Under the pieces are notes generated by a model, which saw nothing but the letters and a program-made list of their open reading frames with translations, did not search any database and was not told the origin of the DNA. The translations under genes were made by a program, and so were the position numbers. Below, piece after piece: positions 8,352 to 16,567 of a stretch of 64,000 nucleotides of DNA; position 1 is the stretch's first letter; every line of letters starts with the position of its first letter. Source of the DNA: Pseudoxanthomonas mexicana (GTDB lineage Bacteria; Pseudomonadota; Gammaproteobacteria; Xanthomonadales; Xanthomonadaceae); assembly GCF_001556105.1 (NCBI RefSeq), contig NZ_LSIF01000073.1, positions 62,001 to 126,000 on the forward strand, in the 5' to 3' direction.

Positions 8352-9905
8352 GTGGATGTTCCTGTCAGGCATGTAGTGATCCTCGGCGGTGGTTCGGCAG
8401 GCTGGCTCACGGCCGCCGTGCTGGCTGCCGAGCACCAGACCGCCTCGGATACCGGGTTGCGGATCACGTTGATCGAATCGCCGGATGTCGCGACGGTGGG
8501 CGTGGGTGAAGGCACCTGGCCGACCATGCGCGACACCTTGCGCAGGACCGGCGTCGACGAGACGGACTTCATCCGCGAGTGCGATGCGGCCTTCAAGCAG
8601 GGCTCCAAGTTCGTCCGCTGGCGCGAAGAGGTCGAGGGCGACTACTACCACCATCCCTTCGTGTTGCCGCCCGGGTTCCTGGAAACCCACCTGGCCACCG
8701 GCTGGATGGCGCACCGGGACGTGCCCTTCAGCATGCTGACGTGTTTCCAGGCGCACCTCTGCGAGGCGGGAAAATCACCCAAGCAATTCGCCACGCCGGA
8801 ATGGGCTGCCGTGGCCAACTATGCCTACCACCTGGATGCCGCCAAGCTTGGCGTGTTCATGCGCAAGCACTGCGTCGAGAAGCTCGGCGTGCGGCACATC
8901 GCAGACCACATGGTCGAGGTGGAGACGCACGAGAACGGCGACATCGCCGCGTTGCGGACGCGCGAGCACGGTGCGATCGAAGGCGATCTGTTCGTTGATT
9001 GCAGCGGTATGCGTGCGCTGCTGATCGGCCAGCACTATGGCGTCGAGATCGAATCGCAGAAGGATGTGCTGTTCAATGACCGCGCCATCGCGACGCGGGT
9101 GCCTTATGCGGATCCCGGCGTCGAGATCGCCTGCCAGACCATCTCGACCGCGCAGGACGCGGGTTGGATCTGGGACATCGGGCTGCAGACTCGACGGGGC
9201 ATCGGCCACGTTTATTCCAGTACCCATACGAGTGATGAAGCGGCGGAAGCGGCGCTGCGCCGCTACATCGTGGCGACGGGTGGCCGCGAGCAGGACATCG
9301 ATACGCTGCCGAAGATCGTGATCCGCCCCGGCTTCAGGCGCGGGGCCTGGCACCGGAACTGCGTGGCCATCGGTCTTTCCAGCGGTTTCATGGAGCCATT
9401 GGAAGCGTCGTCCTTGGTCATGGTGGAGCTTGCCGCCGGCATGCTGGCCGACCAGATGCCCGCCACGCGCGCGGCCGTGGACATCGTCGCCAAGCGCTAC
9501 AACGACATCTTCAGCTACCGCTGGGACCGGATCGTCGACTTCCTGAAGTTGCACTACGTCCTGAGCAAGCGCGACGACAGCGACTACTGGCGCGACAACC
9601 GAAGCCCCGACACGATACCGGAGCGGCTGCGCGACCTGCTCGAATTCTGGCGACACCAGCCGCCGTCCCGGTACGACCTCAACCGGGTCGAGGAAGTGTT
9701 TCCCTCGGCGAGCTACCAGTTCATCCTCTACGGCATGGGATTCATGCCTGACGCACGGCCGGCCACGCGACGCATGGACGACGTACGGCGCTCCGAAGAA
9801 TACTTCCGCCAGTCCGCCGACATCGCCAGGAAGATGCTGTCGGCGTTGCCTGGGCATCGCGAGATGCTCGATCATGTGATGACGCGCGGGATGCCGCGCA
9901 TCTAG
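8352..9905 (+). CDS. flavin-dependent halogenase-like protein 1 (Trp_halogenase family)
   Basis: A 517-residue FAD-dependent protein of the tryptophan-halogenase family. The GTG at 8352 is preferred because GAGG lies seven bases upstream and the Rossmann fold begins at once; an ATG 42 bases earlier lies just after a hairpin. The FAD motif GGGSAGW is at residues 12-18. The lysine that carries hypohalous acid/haloamine chemistry in known halogenases is present (AFKQGSKF, K82), and the EPLEAS segment is at 348-353. The WxWxIP motif is altered to WIWDIG (272-277), with glycine in place of proline. It belongs to a receptor-halogenase-SapC-cupin-halogenase cassette. Whether it halogenates, and which substrate, is not established. 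It is longer and more diverged than its partner at 11655. Confidence 0.88.
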   Translation: MDVPVRHVVILGGGSAGWLTAAVLAAEHQTASDTGLRITLIESPDVATVGVGEGTWPTMRDTLRRTGVDETDFIRECDAAFKQGSKFVRWREEVEGDYYHHPFVLPPGFLETHLATGWMAHRDVPFSMLTCFQAHLCEAGKSPKQFATPEWAAVANYAYHLDAAKLGVFMRKHCVEKLGVRHIADHMVEVETHENGDIAALRTREHGAIEGDLFVDCSGMRALLIGQHYGVEIESQKDVLFNDRAIATRVPYADPGVEIACQTISTAQDAGWIWDIGLQTRRGIGHVYSSTHTSDEAAEAALRRYIVATGGREQDIDTLPKIVIRPGFRRGAWHRNCVAIGLSSGFMEPLEASSLVMVELAAGMLADQMPATRAAVDIVAKRYNDIFSYRWDRIVDFLKLHYVLSKRDDSDYWRDNRSPDTIPERLRDLLEFWRHQPPSRYDLNRVEEVFPSASYQFILYGMGFMPDARPATRRMDDVRRSEEYFRQSADIARKMLSALPGHREMLDHVMTRGMPRI

Positions 9906-9918
9906 GACGCCACCACCG

Positions 9919-10626
9919 ATGCCCCGACACGCCCAGGTCAACAACATCGACCACAAGGACCTGCGAATCGACACCCGGCACAGTGCAACGCTGGGCGACG
10001 ACGTCGGTTTCGCCGCCACGTTTCCTGCCGAGTTCCGCGATCTGCAGGCGTACTACCCGATCCTGTTCCGCAAGGATGCAAGGGGTGCGTTGTCGCCGAT
10101 CGCACTGCTCGGGTTCGAGGAAGGGCGAAATCTGTTCCTTGATGGCGAGCGCTGGGATGCGCACTACCTGCCGCTGGCGATAGAACGGCAGCCGTTCCTG
10201 ATCGGCCGGGACGGTGGCGACATGACGGTGCATATCGACCTCGACAACCCCAGGGTGGGGAGCACCGCCGGCCAGCCGCTGTTCCGCGAACATGGTGGCA
10301 ACACCGAATACCTGGACCGGATCGCCTCGGTGCTGCTCACGCTGCACAACGGCCTGGAGCGCGTGCCTGCCTTCGTCGATGCCCTGCTGGCACTCGATTT
10401 GCTGGAATCTTTCGCGCTGGACGTGGAACTGGACGACGGGTCGGTCAATCGCCTGGCCGGTTACTACACCATCAACGAAGACCGCCTCCGCGGCCTCGAT
10501 GCCGAAGCGTTGGGGCCTTTGCATGCATCGGGTCACCTGGAGCCGATCTTCATGGCAGTGGCATCGATCTCGAATTTCCGGTCCCTGATCGACAGGATGA
10601 ATCGGAGCCGTGCTGGCGGACGCTAA
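9919..10626 (+). CDS. SapC family protein
   Basis: A 235-residue cytoplasmic-looking protein of the SapC family, named after an S-layer-associated gene of Campylobacter, whose biochemical role is unknown. Typical segments are VGFAATFPAEFRDLQAYYPILFRK near the N-terminus, a long middle domain with AIERQPFLIG, and the C-terminal IFMAVASISNFRSLIDRMN helix. No signal peptide or membrane span is seen. It starts 13 bases after the first halogenase stop and overlaps the next gene by 17 bases, so it is translated as part of the same operon. Family members are found beside TonB receptors and halogenase-like genes in related bacteria, which suggests a shared but undefined function. Confidence 0.88.
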   Translation: MPRHAQVNNIDHKDLRIDTRHSATLGDDVGFAATFPAEFRDLQAYYPILFRKDARGALSPIALLGFEEGRNLFLDGERWDAHYLPLAIERQPFLIGRDGGDMTVHIDLDNPRVGSTAGQPLFREHGGNTEYLDRIASVLLTLHNGLERVPAFVDALLALDLLESFALDVELDDGSVNRLAGYYTINEDRLRGLDAEALGPLHASGHLEPIFMAVASISNFRSLIDRMNRSRAGGR

Positions 10627-11629
10627 GCCAATCCGCGAACAGCGCGGCGATGTGCGCGATGCGCTGTCCGGCGTGTTGCCGGCATCGTCCGGGCCGGTCG
10701 TGCTGCGAGGGCTTGTTGCGCATTGGCCGATGGTGGCCGCCGCGCGCGAATCGGTGCAGGCCGCCGTGGCGTACCTGCAAGGCTTCGAGCGTAGGGAAGC
10801 ACCGCCGGTGGTCGCGACGGTCGCGGCGCCCGAGACCGGCGGTCGCGTGTTCTACAACGGCGACCTGAGCGGATTCAATTTCCGCCAGGAGCGGATTCCC
10901 CTGCGCGCGGTGCTCGATACGTTGCTCAAGTATGCGGAGCATCCATCGCCACCGATGATCTATGTCGCATCGACCACGATCGAGACGTGGTTGCCGGGGT
11001 TCCATGATGCCAACGGGTTGGCGCTCGAGGGGCGCGATCCGCTGGCCAGCATCTGGATCGGCAACCGCACCCGCATCGCCGCGCACCAGGATGTGCCCGA
11101 CAACATCGCCTGCGTGGTGGCCGGGCGCCGTCGCGTCACCCTGTTTCCGCCCGACCAGTTGCGCAACCTGTACATCGGCCCGCTGGATTTCACGCCTGCC
11201 GGACAGGCCGTGAGCCTTGTCGATTTCTCGGCCCCTGACCTGGAGCGTTTCCCTCGATTCGCGGAAGCGATGCGGCACGCACAGGTGGCCGAGCTCGAGC
11301 CGGGAGATGCGGTGCTGATTCCGAGCATGTGGTGGCACCACATGGAGGGACTGGAGCCATTCAACGTGCTGGTCAATTACTGGTGGCGCGATGCGCCGGA
11401 CTGGATGGACACACCGATGAACGTCCTGATGTATGCGCTGATGACGCTGCGCGACCTGCCGCCGCATGAGCGCGAAACATGGAGGGATGTGTTCCGCCAC
11501 TACGTGTTCGAGGCGGGCGCGGATACCGCCGCCCATATCCCCGAGCAGGCCCGTCGCGTGCTCTCGCCGCTGGACGAAGGGCGCGCCCGCGACCTTCGTG
11601 CACGCTTGCTCAAACGCATCAATCGCTGA
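10610..11629 (+). CDS. cupin-like / JmjC-type putative Fe(II) dioxygenase
   Basis: A 339-residue protein with the double-stranded beta-helix of cupin_8/JmjC-like oxygenases. The predicted iron ligands are H159 and D161 in AAHQDVPDN and a histidine in WWHHMEG (H243 or H244), giving the H-x-D...H facial triad. PVVLRGLVAHWP at residues 29-40 is a standard N-terminal signature of this family. The start codon is GTG, overlapping sapC by 17 bases, with GGAG unusually close (two bases) upstream; start choice is therefore uncertain. In this cassette it lies between sapC and the second halogenase. A role as a hydroxylase of a protein or small molecule is only inferred from the fold. Confidence 0.85.
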   Translation: MLADAKPIREQRGDVRDALSGVLPASSGPVVLRGLVAHWPMVAAARESVQAAVAYLQGFERREAPPVVATVAAPETGGRVFYNGDLSGFNFRQERIPLRAVLDTLLKYAEHPSPPMIYVASTTIETWLPGFHDANGLALEGRDPLASIWIGNRTRIAAHQDVPDNIACVVAGRRRVTLFPPDQLRNLYIGPLDFTPAGQAVSLVDFSAPDLERFPRFAEAMRHAQVAELEPGDAVLIPSMWWHHMEGLEPFNVLVNYWWRDAPDWMDTPMNVLMYALMTLRDLPPHERETWRDVFRHYVFEAGADTAAHIPEQARRVLSPLDEGRARDLRARLLKRINR

Positions 11630-11654
11630 CCATCGAACGCCAAGGAGCCTGCCT

Positions 11655-13163
11655 GTGAGCAACCAGACCGAGGACATCCGCAGCCGGCCCGTGAAACGCG
11701 TCGTCATTGCTGGCGGCGGTACGGCCGGCTGGATGGCGGCGGCGGCGATCTCACGGGTCCTGGGGACGGCACTGGACATCACGCTGGTCGAATCGGAGGA
11801 AATCGGCACCGTGGGGGTGGGCGAAGCCACCATCCCGACGCTGCTGAGCTTCCACCGGATGATCGGCATCGGCGAGCAGGAGTACATGGCTGCGGTGCAG
11901 GGCACCGTCAAGCTGGGCATTTCGTTCGAGAACTGGCTGGATGTCGGGCATCGCTACATCCACTCGTTCGGATTCAGCGGGAAGGACCGGGCGTCCACCG
12001 GCTTCCAGCACTTCTGGTTGCGCGGGCGCAAGGAAGGGATGGCCAGCGGTTACGAGGACTACTGCCTGGAGCTGAAGGCGGCGACTGAGGACCGCTTCGC
12101 GCATCTCCCCAACGGCGGCCTCAACTACGCCTACCACATGGACGCCAGCCTGTACGCGAAGTTCCTTCGGCAGTTCAGCGAACGCCACGGTGCCCGGCGC
12201 GTGGAAGGCAAGATCGCCGACGTCCTGACCGACGCGGAATCAGGCCACATCGCCGCGCTGAAGATGGAGAACGGCGACACGATCGAAGGCGATCTCTTCA
12301 TCGACTGCACCGGCTTCCGCGCGCTGCTGATCGGCAAGACGTTGGGCGTGGGCTTTACTGACTGGTCGCACTGGCTGTTCAACGACAGTGCGCTGGCCAC
12401 CCAGACCACGGCCGTGCGCGATGCGGTGCCCTATACGCGTGCCATTGCCGGCACGTCCGGCTGGCAGTGGCGCATCCCGTTGCAGCACCGCGTCGGCAAC
12501 GGCATCGTCTATTCCAGCCGCCACGTCAGCGACGACGAGGCGCGCGAGGAGTTCCTCGGCAGCGTCGAGGGAGAGGTCATCAAGCAGCCCTGGCCGATCC
12601 GCTTCAAGCCCGGCCAGCGTCAACAATGCTGGGCGAAGAACTGCGTGGCGCTGGGCCTGGCCGGCAGCTTCATCGAGCCGCTGGAGTCGACCACCATCCA
12701 CCTGATCCAGCGCGGCATCGTGCACCTGCTGCAGAATTTCCCGCAGGTGATCACCCAGCCGGCGATCGACGAGTACAACGCGCGCCTGGACGAGGAGCTG
12801 CAGCACGTGCGCGACTTCGTGGTGATGCACTACCACCTCAGCGACCGCCGCGACTCGCCGTACTGGCGCGAGATCGCGGAGATGGAGATTCCGGCCACGT
12901 TGCGCCACCGCATCGAACTGTTCCGCGAGACCGGCACCGTCTTCCACGTGCCCGGCGAGCTGTTCGGCGAGAATTCGTGGATCCAGGTGATGATGGGGCA
13001 GGGCATCCTGCCGAAGCGCTACCACCCGACGGCCGACGTGATTCCCAAGGCCGACCTGGCGCGCTTCCTCGACGATATCCGCAGCAGCGTACTGTCCAAC
13101 GTGCAACGGATGCCGGCGCACATGGACTATCTGCGCAGTTACTGTCCGGCGCAGAAGCCCTGA
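11655..13163 (+). CDS. flavin-dependent halogenase-like protein 2 (Trp_halogenase family)
   Basis: A 502-residue FAD-dependent halogenase-family protein starting at GTG 11655, which has AAGGAG eight bases upstream. All hallmarks of active flavin halogenases are visible: FAD-binding GGGTAGW (20-26), GVGEATIP, the catalytic lysine in TVKLGISFENW (K86), the WxWxIP motif as WQWRIP (270-275) and FIEPLEST (339-346). That makes it a better candidate for true halogenation than its upstream paralogue, which has lost the proline of WxWxIP. The natural substrate is unknown; no biosynthetic scaffold gene (NRPS or PKS) is nearby, so a free indole-like or carbohydrate-locus-related substrate is possible. 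It lies 25 bases after the cupin gene and 17 bases before sir2. Confidence 0.92.
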   Translation: MSNQTEDIRSRPVKRVVIAGGGTAGWMAAAAISRVLGTALDITLVESEEIGTVGVGEATIPTLLSFHRMIGIGEQEYMAAVQGTVKLGISFENWLDVGHRYIHSFGFSGKDRASTGFQHFWLRGRKEGMASGYEDYCLELKAATEDRFAHLPNGGLNYAYHMDASLYAKFLRQFSERHGARRVEGKIADVLTDAESGHIAALKMENGDTIEGDLFIDCTGFRALLIGKTLGVGFTDWSHWLFNDSALATQTTAVRDAVPYTRAIAGTSGWQWRIPLQHRVGNGIVYSSRHVSDDEAREEFLGSVEGEVIKQPWPIRFKPGQRQQCWAKNCVALGLAGSFIEPLESTTIHLIQRGIVHLLQNFPQVITQPAIDEYNARLDEELQHVRDFVVMHYHLSDRRDSPYWREIAEMEIPATLRHRIELFRETGTVFHVPGELFGENSWIQVMMGQGILPKRYHPTADVIPKADLARFLDDIRSSVLSNVQRMPAHMDYLRSYCPAQKP

Positions 13164-13180
13164 TCCGCACGGAGGCCGGC

Positions 13181-14050
13181 ATGGCCCAAGCGGCTGGCAT
13201 GGGCGATACGAGACTGCAGGATTTCATCGCGGCGCACCGCCGCGTGTTCGTGTTGACCGGGGCGGGATGCAGTACCGCATCCGGTATCCCCGACTATCGG
13301 GACGAACAGGGCGCGTGGAAGCGCACCCCACCGGTGACGTACCAGGCGTTCGTCGGTGACCTGGCGACGCGCCAGCGCTACTGGGCCCGCAGTTTGCTGG
13401 GCTGGCCCCACATCGCGGCGGCACAGCCGAATCCAGCGCATCGCGCGCTGTCGGCGCTTGAGGAACAAGGCCGCTGCGAACTGCTGCTGACCCAGAATGT
13501 CGACGGCCTGCACCAGACGGCCGGCAACACGTCGGTGATCGACCTGCACGGCCGGCTCGACGGCGTGATCTGCCTGGCATGCGCAGCGACCTCGTCGCGT
13601 GCAGAACTCCAGCAACGCCTGCTGCAGGACAACCCGGATTGGATCGGCCTGGAGGCTGGCACGGCACCGGATGGCGACGCCGACCTGGACGGGAAGGATT
13701 TCTCCCTGTTCCAGGTGCCTGCATGCGAGCGCTGCGATGGCGTACTGAAGCCGGATGTGGTGTTCTTCGGCGAGAACGTGCCGCGTGCGCGGGTCGAGCG
13801 TGCGATGGCGCATCTGGGCCGGGCCGACGCGATGCTGGTGGTCGGCTCGTCGCTGATGGTCTATTCGGGACTGCGCTTCGTGCACGCTGCGACACGCCTC
13901 GGCGTGCCCGTGGCCGCGGTCAGCCTGGGGCGCACGCGCGCAGACGACCTGTTGCAGTTCCGCATGGCCGCGCCCTGTGGTGATGCGCTGGCCTTCCTGC
14001 TGCAAGACACCTGCCGCCCCGCGATTACTCCGCCGGCGGTTGCAGGCTGA
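13181..14050 (+). CDS. NAD-dependent protein deacetylase, sirtuin family
   Basis: A 289-residue sirtuin. The NAD site is GAGCSTASGIPDYRD (27-41), the catalytic histidine is in DLHGR (H123), and TQNVDGLHQ (104-112) is intact. Four zinc cysteines are present (C131, C134, C182, C185). The size and GVLKPDVVFFGENVP segment resemble SIRT4-like bacterial sirtuins. These enzymes remove acyl groups from lysine using NAD, in the cytoplasm. The ATG at 13181 has GGAGG five bases upstream and lies 17 bases after the halogenase stop, so it appears to be the last gene of the LacI-controlled operon. Its 3' end overlaps the end of the opposite-strand GGDEF-EAL gene by 26 bases. Confidence 0.93.
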   Translation: MAQAAGMGDTRLQDFIAAHRRVFVLTGAGCSTASGIPDYRDEQGAWKRTPPVTYQAFVGDLATRQRYWARSLLGWPHIAAAQPNPAHRALSALEEQGRCELLLTQNVDGLHQTAGNTSVIDLHGRLDGVICLACAATSSRAELQQRLLQDNPDWIGLEAGTAPDGDADLDGKDFSLFQVPACERCDGVLKPDVVFFGENVPRARVERAMAHLGRADAMLVVGSSLMVYSGLRFVHAATRLGVPVAAVSLGRTRADDLLQFRMAAPCGDALAFLLQDTCRPAITPPAVAG

Positions 14051-16229
14051 CCCAGCGCTCCAGCGAGTGCGGCGACAGCGGGCGCGAGACGTAGTAGCCC
14101 TGCAGCAGGTCGCAGTTGAGCGAGGCCAGCACGGCGCGTTGCGCGGCATTCTCCACGCCTTCGGCGACCACCTTCAACGACAGGCTTTCGCCGATGCGCA
14201 GGATGGACGTCGTCAGCGCGCGCGCGGATTCGCTGTGTTCCAGGTCGCGGACGAAGCTCATGTCCAGCTTCAGCTCGCTGATCGGCAGGCGGTGCAGGTG
14301 GCTCAGGCTGGAATAGCCGGTACCGAAATCGTCGATCGACAGGCTCACGCCCATCCGGTGGATCGCGTCAATGTTCGCGAGCACTTCCGGCTTCTGCGCC
14401 AGCATGACGCTTTCGGTCACTTCGACCATCAGCTCGTCGGGCGACAGGCCGCACTTGCCCAGCACGTTGCCGATGAACGCGGGCAGGTCCTGATGCTCGA
14501 AATTGATCGCCGACAGATTCACCGACACGCGCGGCACGGGCACGCCGCGGCGGCGCCAGTCGGCCATCTGCGTGCAGGCCTCTTCCAGCGTCCAGCGGCC
14601 CAGTTCGTCGATCAGGCCACACTCTTCCGCCATCGGTACGAAGGTCGCCGGCGAGATCTCGCCGATCTCCGGATGCCGCCAGCGCAACAACGCTTCCACG
14701 CCATGCAGGCGTGCGTCGTTGTCCAGTGCGACCTGTGGCTGGTAGTGCAGGCGAAGCTGCCCGCTGCGGACAGCCTCGCGCAGGGCATTCTCCAGTGCCA
14801 GGCGTTCCTGCATCGCCTGGTTCATTTCCAGGCTGTAGAAGACGATGCGCCCACCGCCCTCGGATTTGGCGCGGTACATGGCGATGTCGGCATGGCGCAC
14901 CAGCGAATCGACGTCCCAGCCATCGGCGGGGAACATCGCCACGCCCACGCTGGCCTGCGGGGTCAGCATCATGCGCCCCGCATTGACCGGCTCGGACAGA
15001 CGGGCCATCAGGCGGTCGGCGAGATTGGCGGCTTCTTCCGCCGTGCGATCGGGAGCCGCGAGCACGAACTCGTCGCCCGCCAGCCGCGCCACCACGTCGC
15101 CGTCGCGCAGTTCGCTGCCGAGCCGCTTGGCCAGTTCGCGCAACAGCGCGTCGCCCGCACTGTGGCCCTGGGTATCGTTGACGATCTTGAAACGGTCGAT
15201 ATCGACGAACAGCAACGCGACATGGCTGTCGCGGCGCGCGGCACCCAGCAACATCTGCTCGACCTTGCTGTTGAACAGCGCGCGGTTGGGCAGGCCGGTC
15301 AGCGTGTCGAAGAAGGAGAGCTGGTGCATGCGGGCGCGGGCACGTTCGCGCTCCATCGCCAGTGCGCACAGGTGCAGGCAGACATCGACGACACGCTGGT
15401 GGAACTCGTCGGGTGCACGGCTCTCCCAGTAGTACAGCGCGAAGGTACCCAGCACGCGCCCATCGTTGCCCTTGATCGGGTTGGACCAGCAGGCGCGAAT
15501 GCCGAGTGCGAGGAACGGCGCGTTGTACGCCTGCCAGCGCGGGTCGCGCTCGATGTCGTTGCACTCGACGGGCTGCCCGCTCCACGCCGCCGAACCGCAG
15601 GCGCCGACCATGGGGCCAGCCATTTCGCCGTCGATGAGCGAGGCGATGTTGTCGGGCAGGCTGGGCGCCGCCAGCGGCCGCAAGCGGCCATAGTCGTCGA
15701 CGGCGATCACCGAGGCGACCGCTTCCGGCATGACCTTCTCGACTTCACGGCAGACCAGCGCCAGCACGTCCTGCAGCGGCTGCTCGCGGACGATCGCGCC
15801 GAGCACCTTGCGGTGCATCTCTTCGTGCAGTTTGCTGTGGGTGATGTCGGTATAGACGCCGAGCAGGTAGCGCACGTTGCGCTCCGGATCGTAGACCGGG
15901 TTGACCACCGCGGAAATCCACAGCGGCACGCCGTTCTTGGCGTAGACCAGCAGTTCGGTGCGGTAACCCTGCTGCGCGTGAAGCTGGCCGCGCACCCACT
16001 CGACGGTTTCGGGGTCCGTGTGCGGGCCGGCGAGGAAATCGCTCGGCCGGTGTCCCAGCGCGTCTTCCTTGGTGTAGCCGAACATGCGCGTGAAGCCCTG
16101 GTTGGTCCAGGTGATGCGGGCCGTGTCGTCGCAGACGACCACGGCGTTGTCGCTGTGGTCGATGACCCAGGACACGTCCGGTTCGCCGTCGGCGATGTGC
16201 GAAGGCATGGTGATGGCAGTGGGCCTCAC
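14025..16229 (-). CDS. PAS-GAF-GGDEF-EAL cyclic-di-GMP signalling protein
   Basis: A 734-residue cytoplasmic sensor. The GTG at 16229 was chosen because GGGGAAG lies eight bases upstream; an ATG seven codons later lacks a good site. The order is a PAS domain with PAC end (about 20-140; VVVCDDTARITWTNQGFTRM), a GAF domain (about 150-290), GGDEF (about 310-470) and EAL (about 485-725). The cyclase signature reads RLAGDEF, so the first glycine is alanine; AGDEF proteins are sometimes still active. The phosphodiesterase half looks complete: EALLRW, SVNLSA, DDFGTGYSSL, ELKLD and VVAEGVE. The net output is more likely c-di-GMP breakdown tuned by PAS/GAF input (inference). It shares a 338-base intergenic region with a divergent lipoprotein gene. 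Confidence 0.93.
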   Translation of the reverse strand: MRPTAITMPSHIADGEPDVSWVIDHSDNAVVVCDDTARITWTNQGFTRMFGYTKEDALGHRPSDFLAGPHTDPETVEWVRGQLHAQQGYRTELLVYAKNGVPLWISAVVNPVYDPERNVRYLLGVYTDITHSKLHEEMHRKVLGAIVREQPLQDVLALVCREVEKVMPEAVASVIAVDDYGRLRPLAAPSLPDNIASLIDGEMAGPMVGACGSAAWSGQPVECNDIERDPRWQAYNAPFLALGIRACWSNPIKGNDGRVLGTFALYYWESRAPDEFHQRVVDVCLHLCALAMERERARARMHQLSFFDTLTGLPNRALFNSKVEQMLLGAARRDSHVALLFVDIDRFKIVNDTQGHSAGDALLRELAKRLGSELRDGDVVARLAGDEFVLAAPDRTAEEAANLADRLMARLSEPVNAGRMMLTPQASVGVAMFPADGWDVDSLVRHADIAMYRAKSEGGGRIVFYSLEMNQAMQERLALENALREAVRSGQLRLHYQPQVALDNDARLHGVEALLRWRHPEIGEISPATFVPMAEECGLIDELGRWTLEEACTQMADWRRRGVPVPRVSVNLSAINFEHQDLPAFIGNVLGKCGLSPDELMVEVTESVMLAQKPEVLANIDAIHRMGVSLSIDDFGTGYSSLSHLHRLPISELKLDMSFVRDLEHSESARALTTSILRIGESLSLKVVAEGVENAAQRAVLASLNCDLLQGYYVSRPLSPHSLERWVSLQPPAE

Positions 16230-16567
16230 GGTCGGTTCTTCCCCAAAAGAACGGTTGCCGCCAGATGGACCGGGTTCGCCACGGCATTTATCGCTACGTC
16301 GCCCCCGAAACAGGACCATACATCGTGGTATTGCCCTTGATCGCGGCACTTTACCTGAAGTTTTCCGCCGCGCGGGCGCCTCGCGGGATGCAAACGATTC
16401 CAGCCCCGACATGGCGGCCGGCATGTCCTCGCAGGCATGTCCGCCATCGACCCACGGCATCGTGCGCCGTGTAGGGAAACGCATGACAGGACGCCCGCTT
16501 GCGTTGGGTTGACGCACCGCCGTCATGAACACCGCCTAGGCTTGCCGGCCGCAAGACAGGGGTGGCC
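16230..16567. other. 338-base divergent intergenic region
   Basis: It separates the GGDEF-EAL gene and the TonB-C lipoprotein gene and must hold both promoters. Apart from the two ribosome-binding sites (GGGGAAG reading leftwards at 16244-16238 and AGGGG before 16568) I see no convincing -35/-10 pair, palindrome or hairpin. Confidence 0.4.

Noticed and set aside
5796..8756. A 986-codon minus-strand open frame over the TonB receptor
   Set aside because: Same reason: antisense frame of a clear receptor gene, no motif, unnatural composition.
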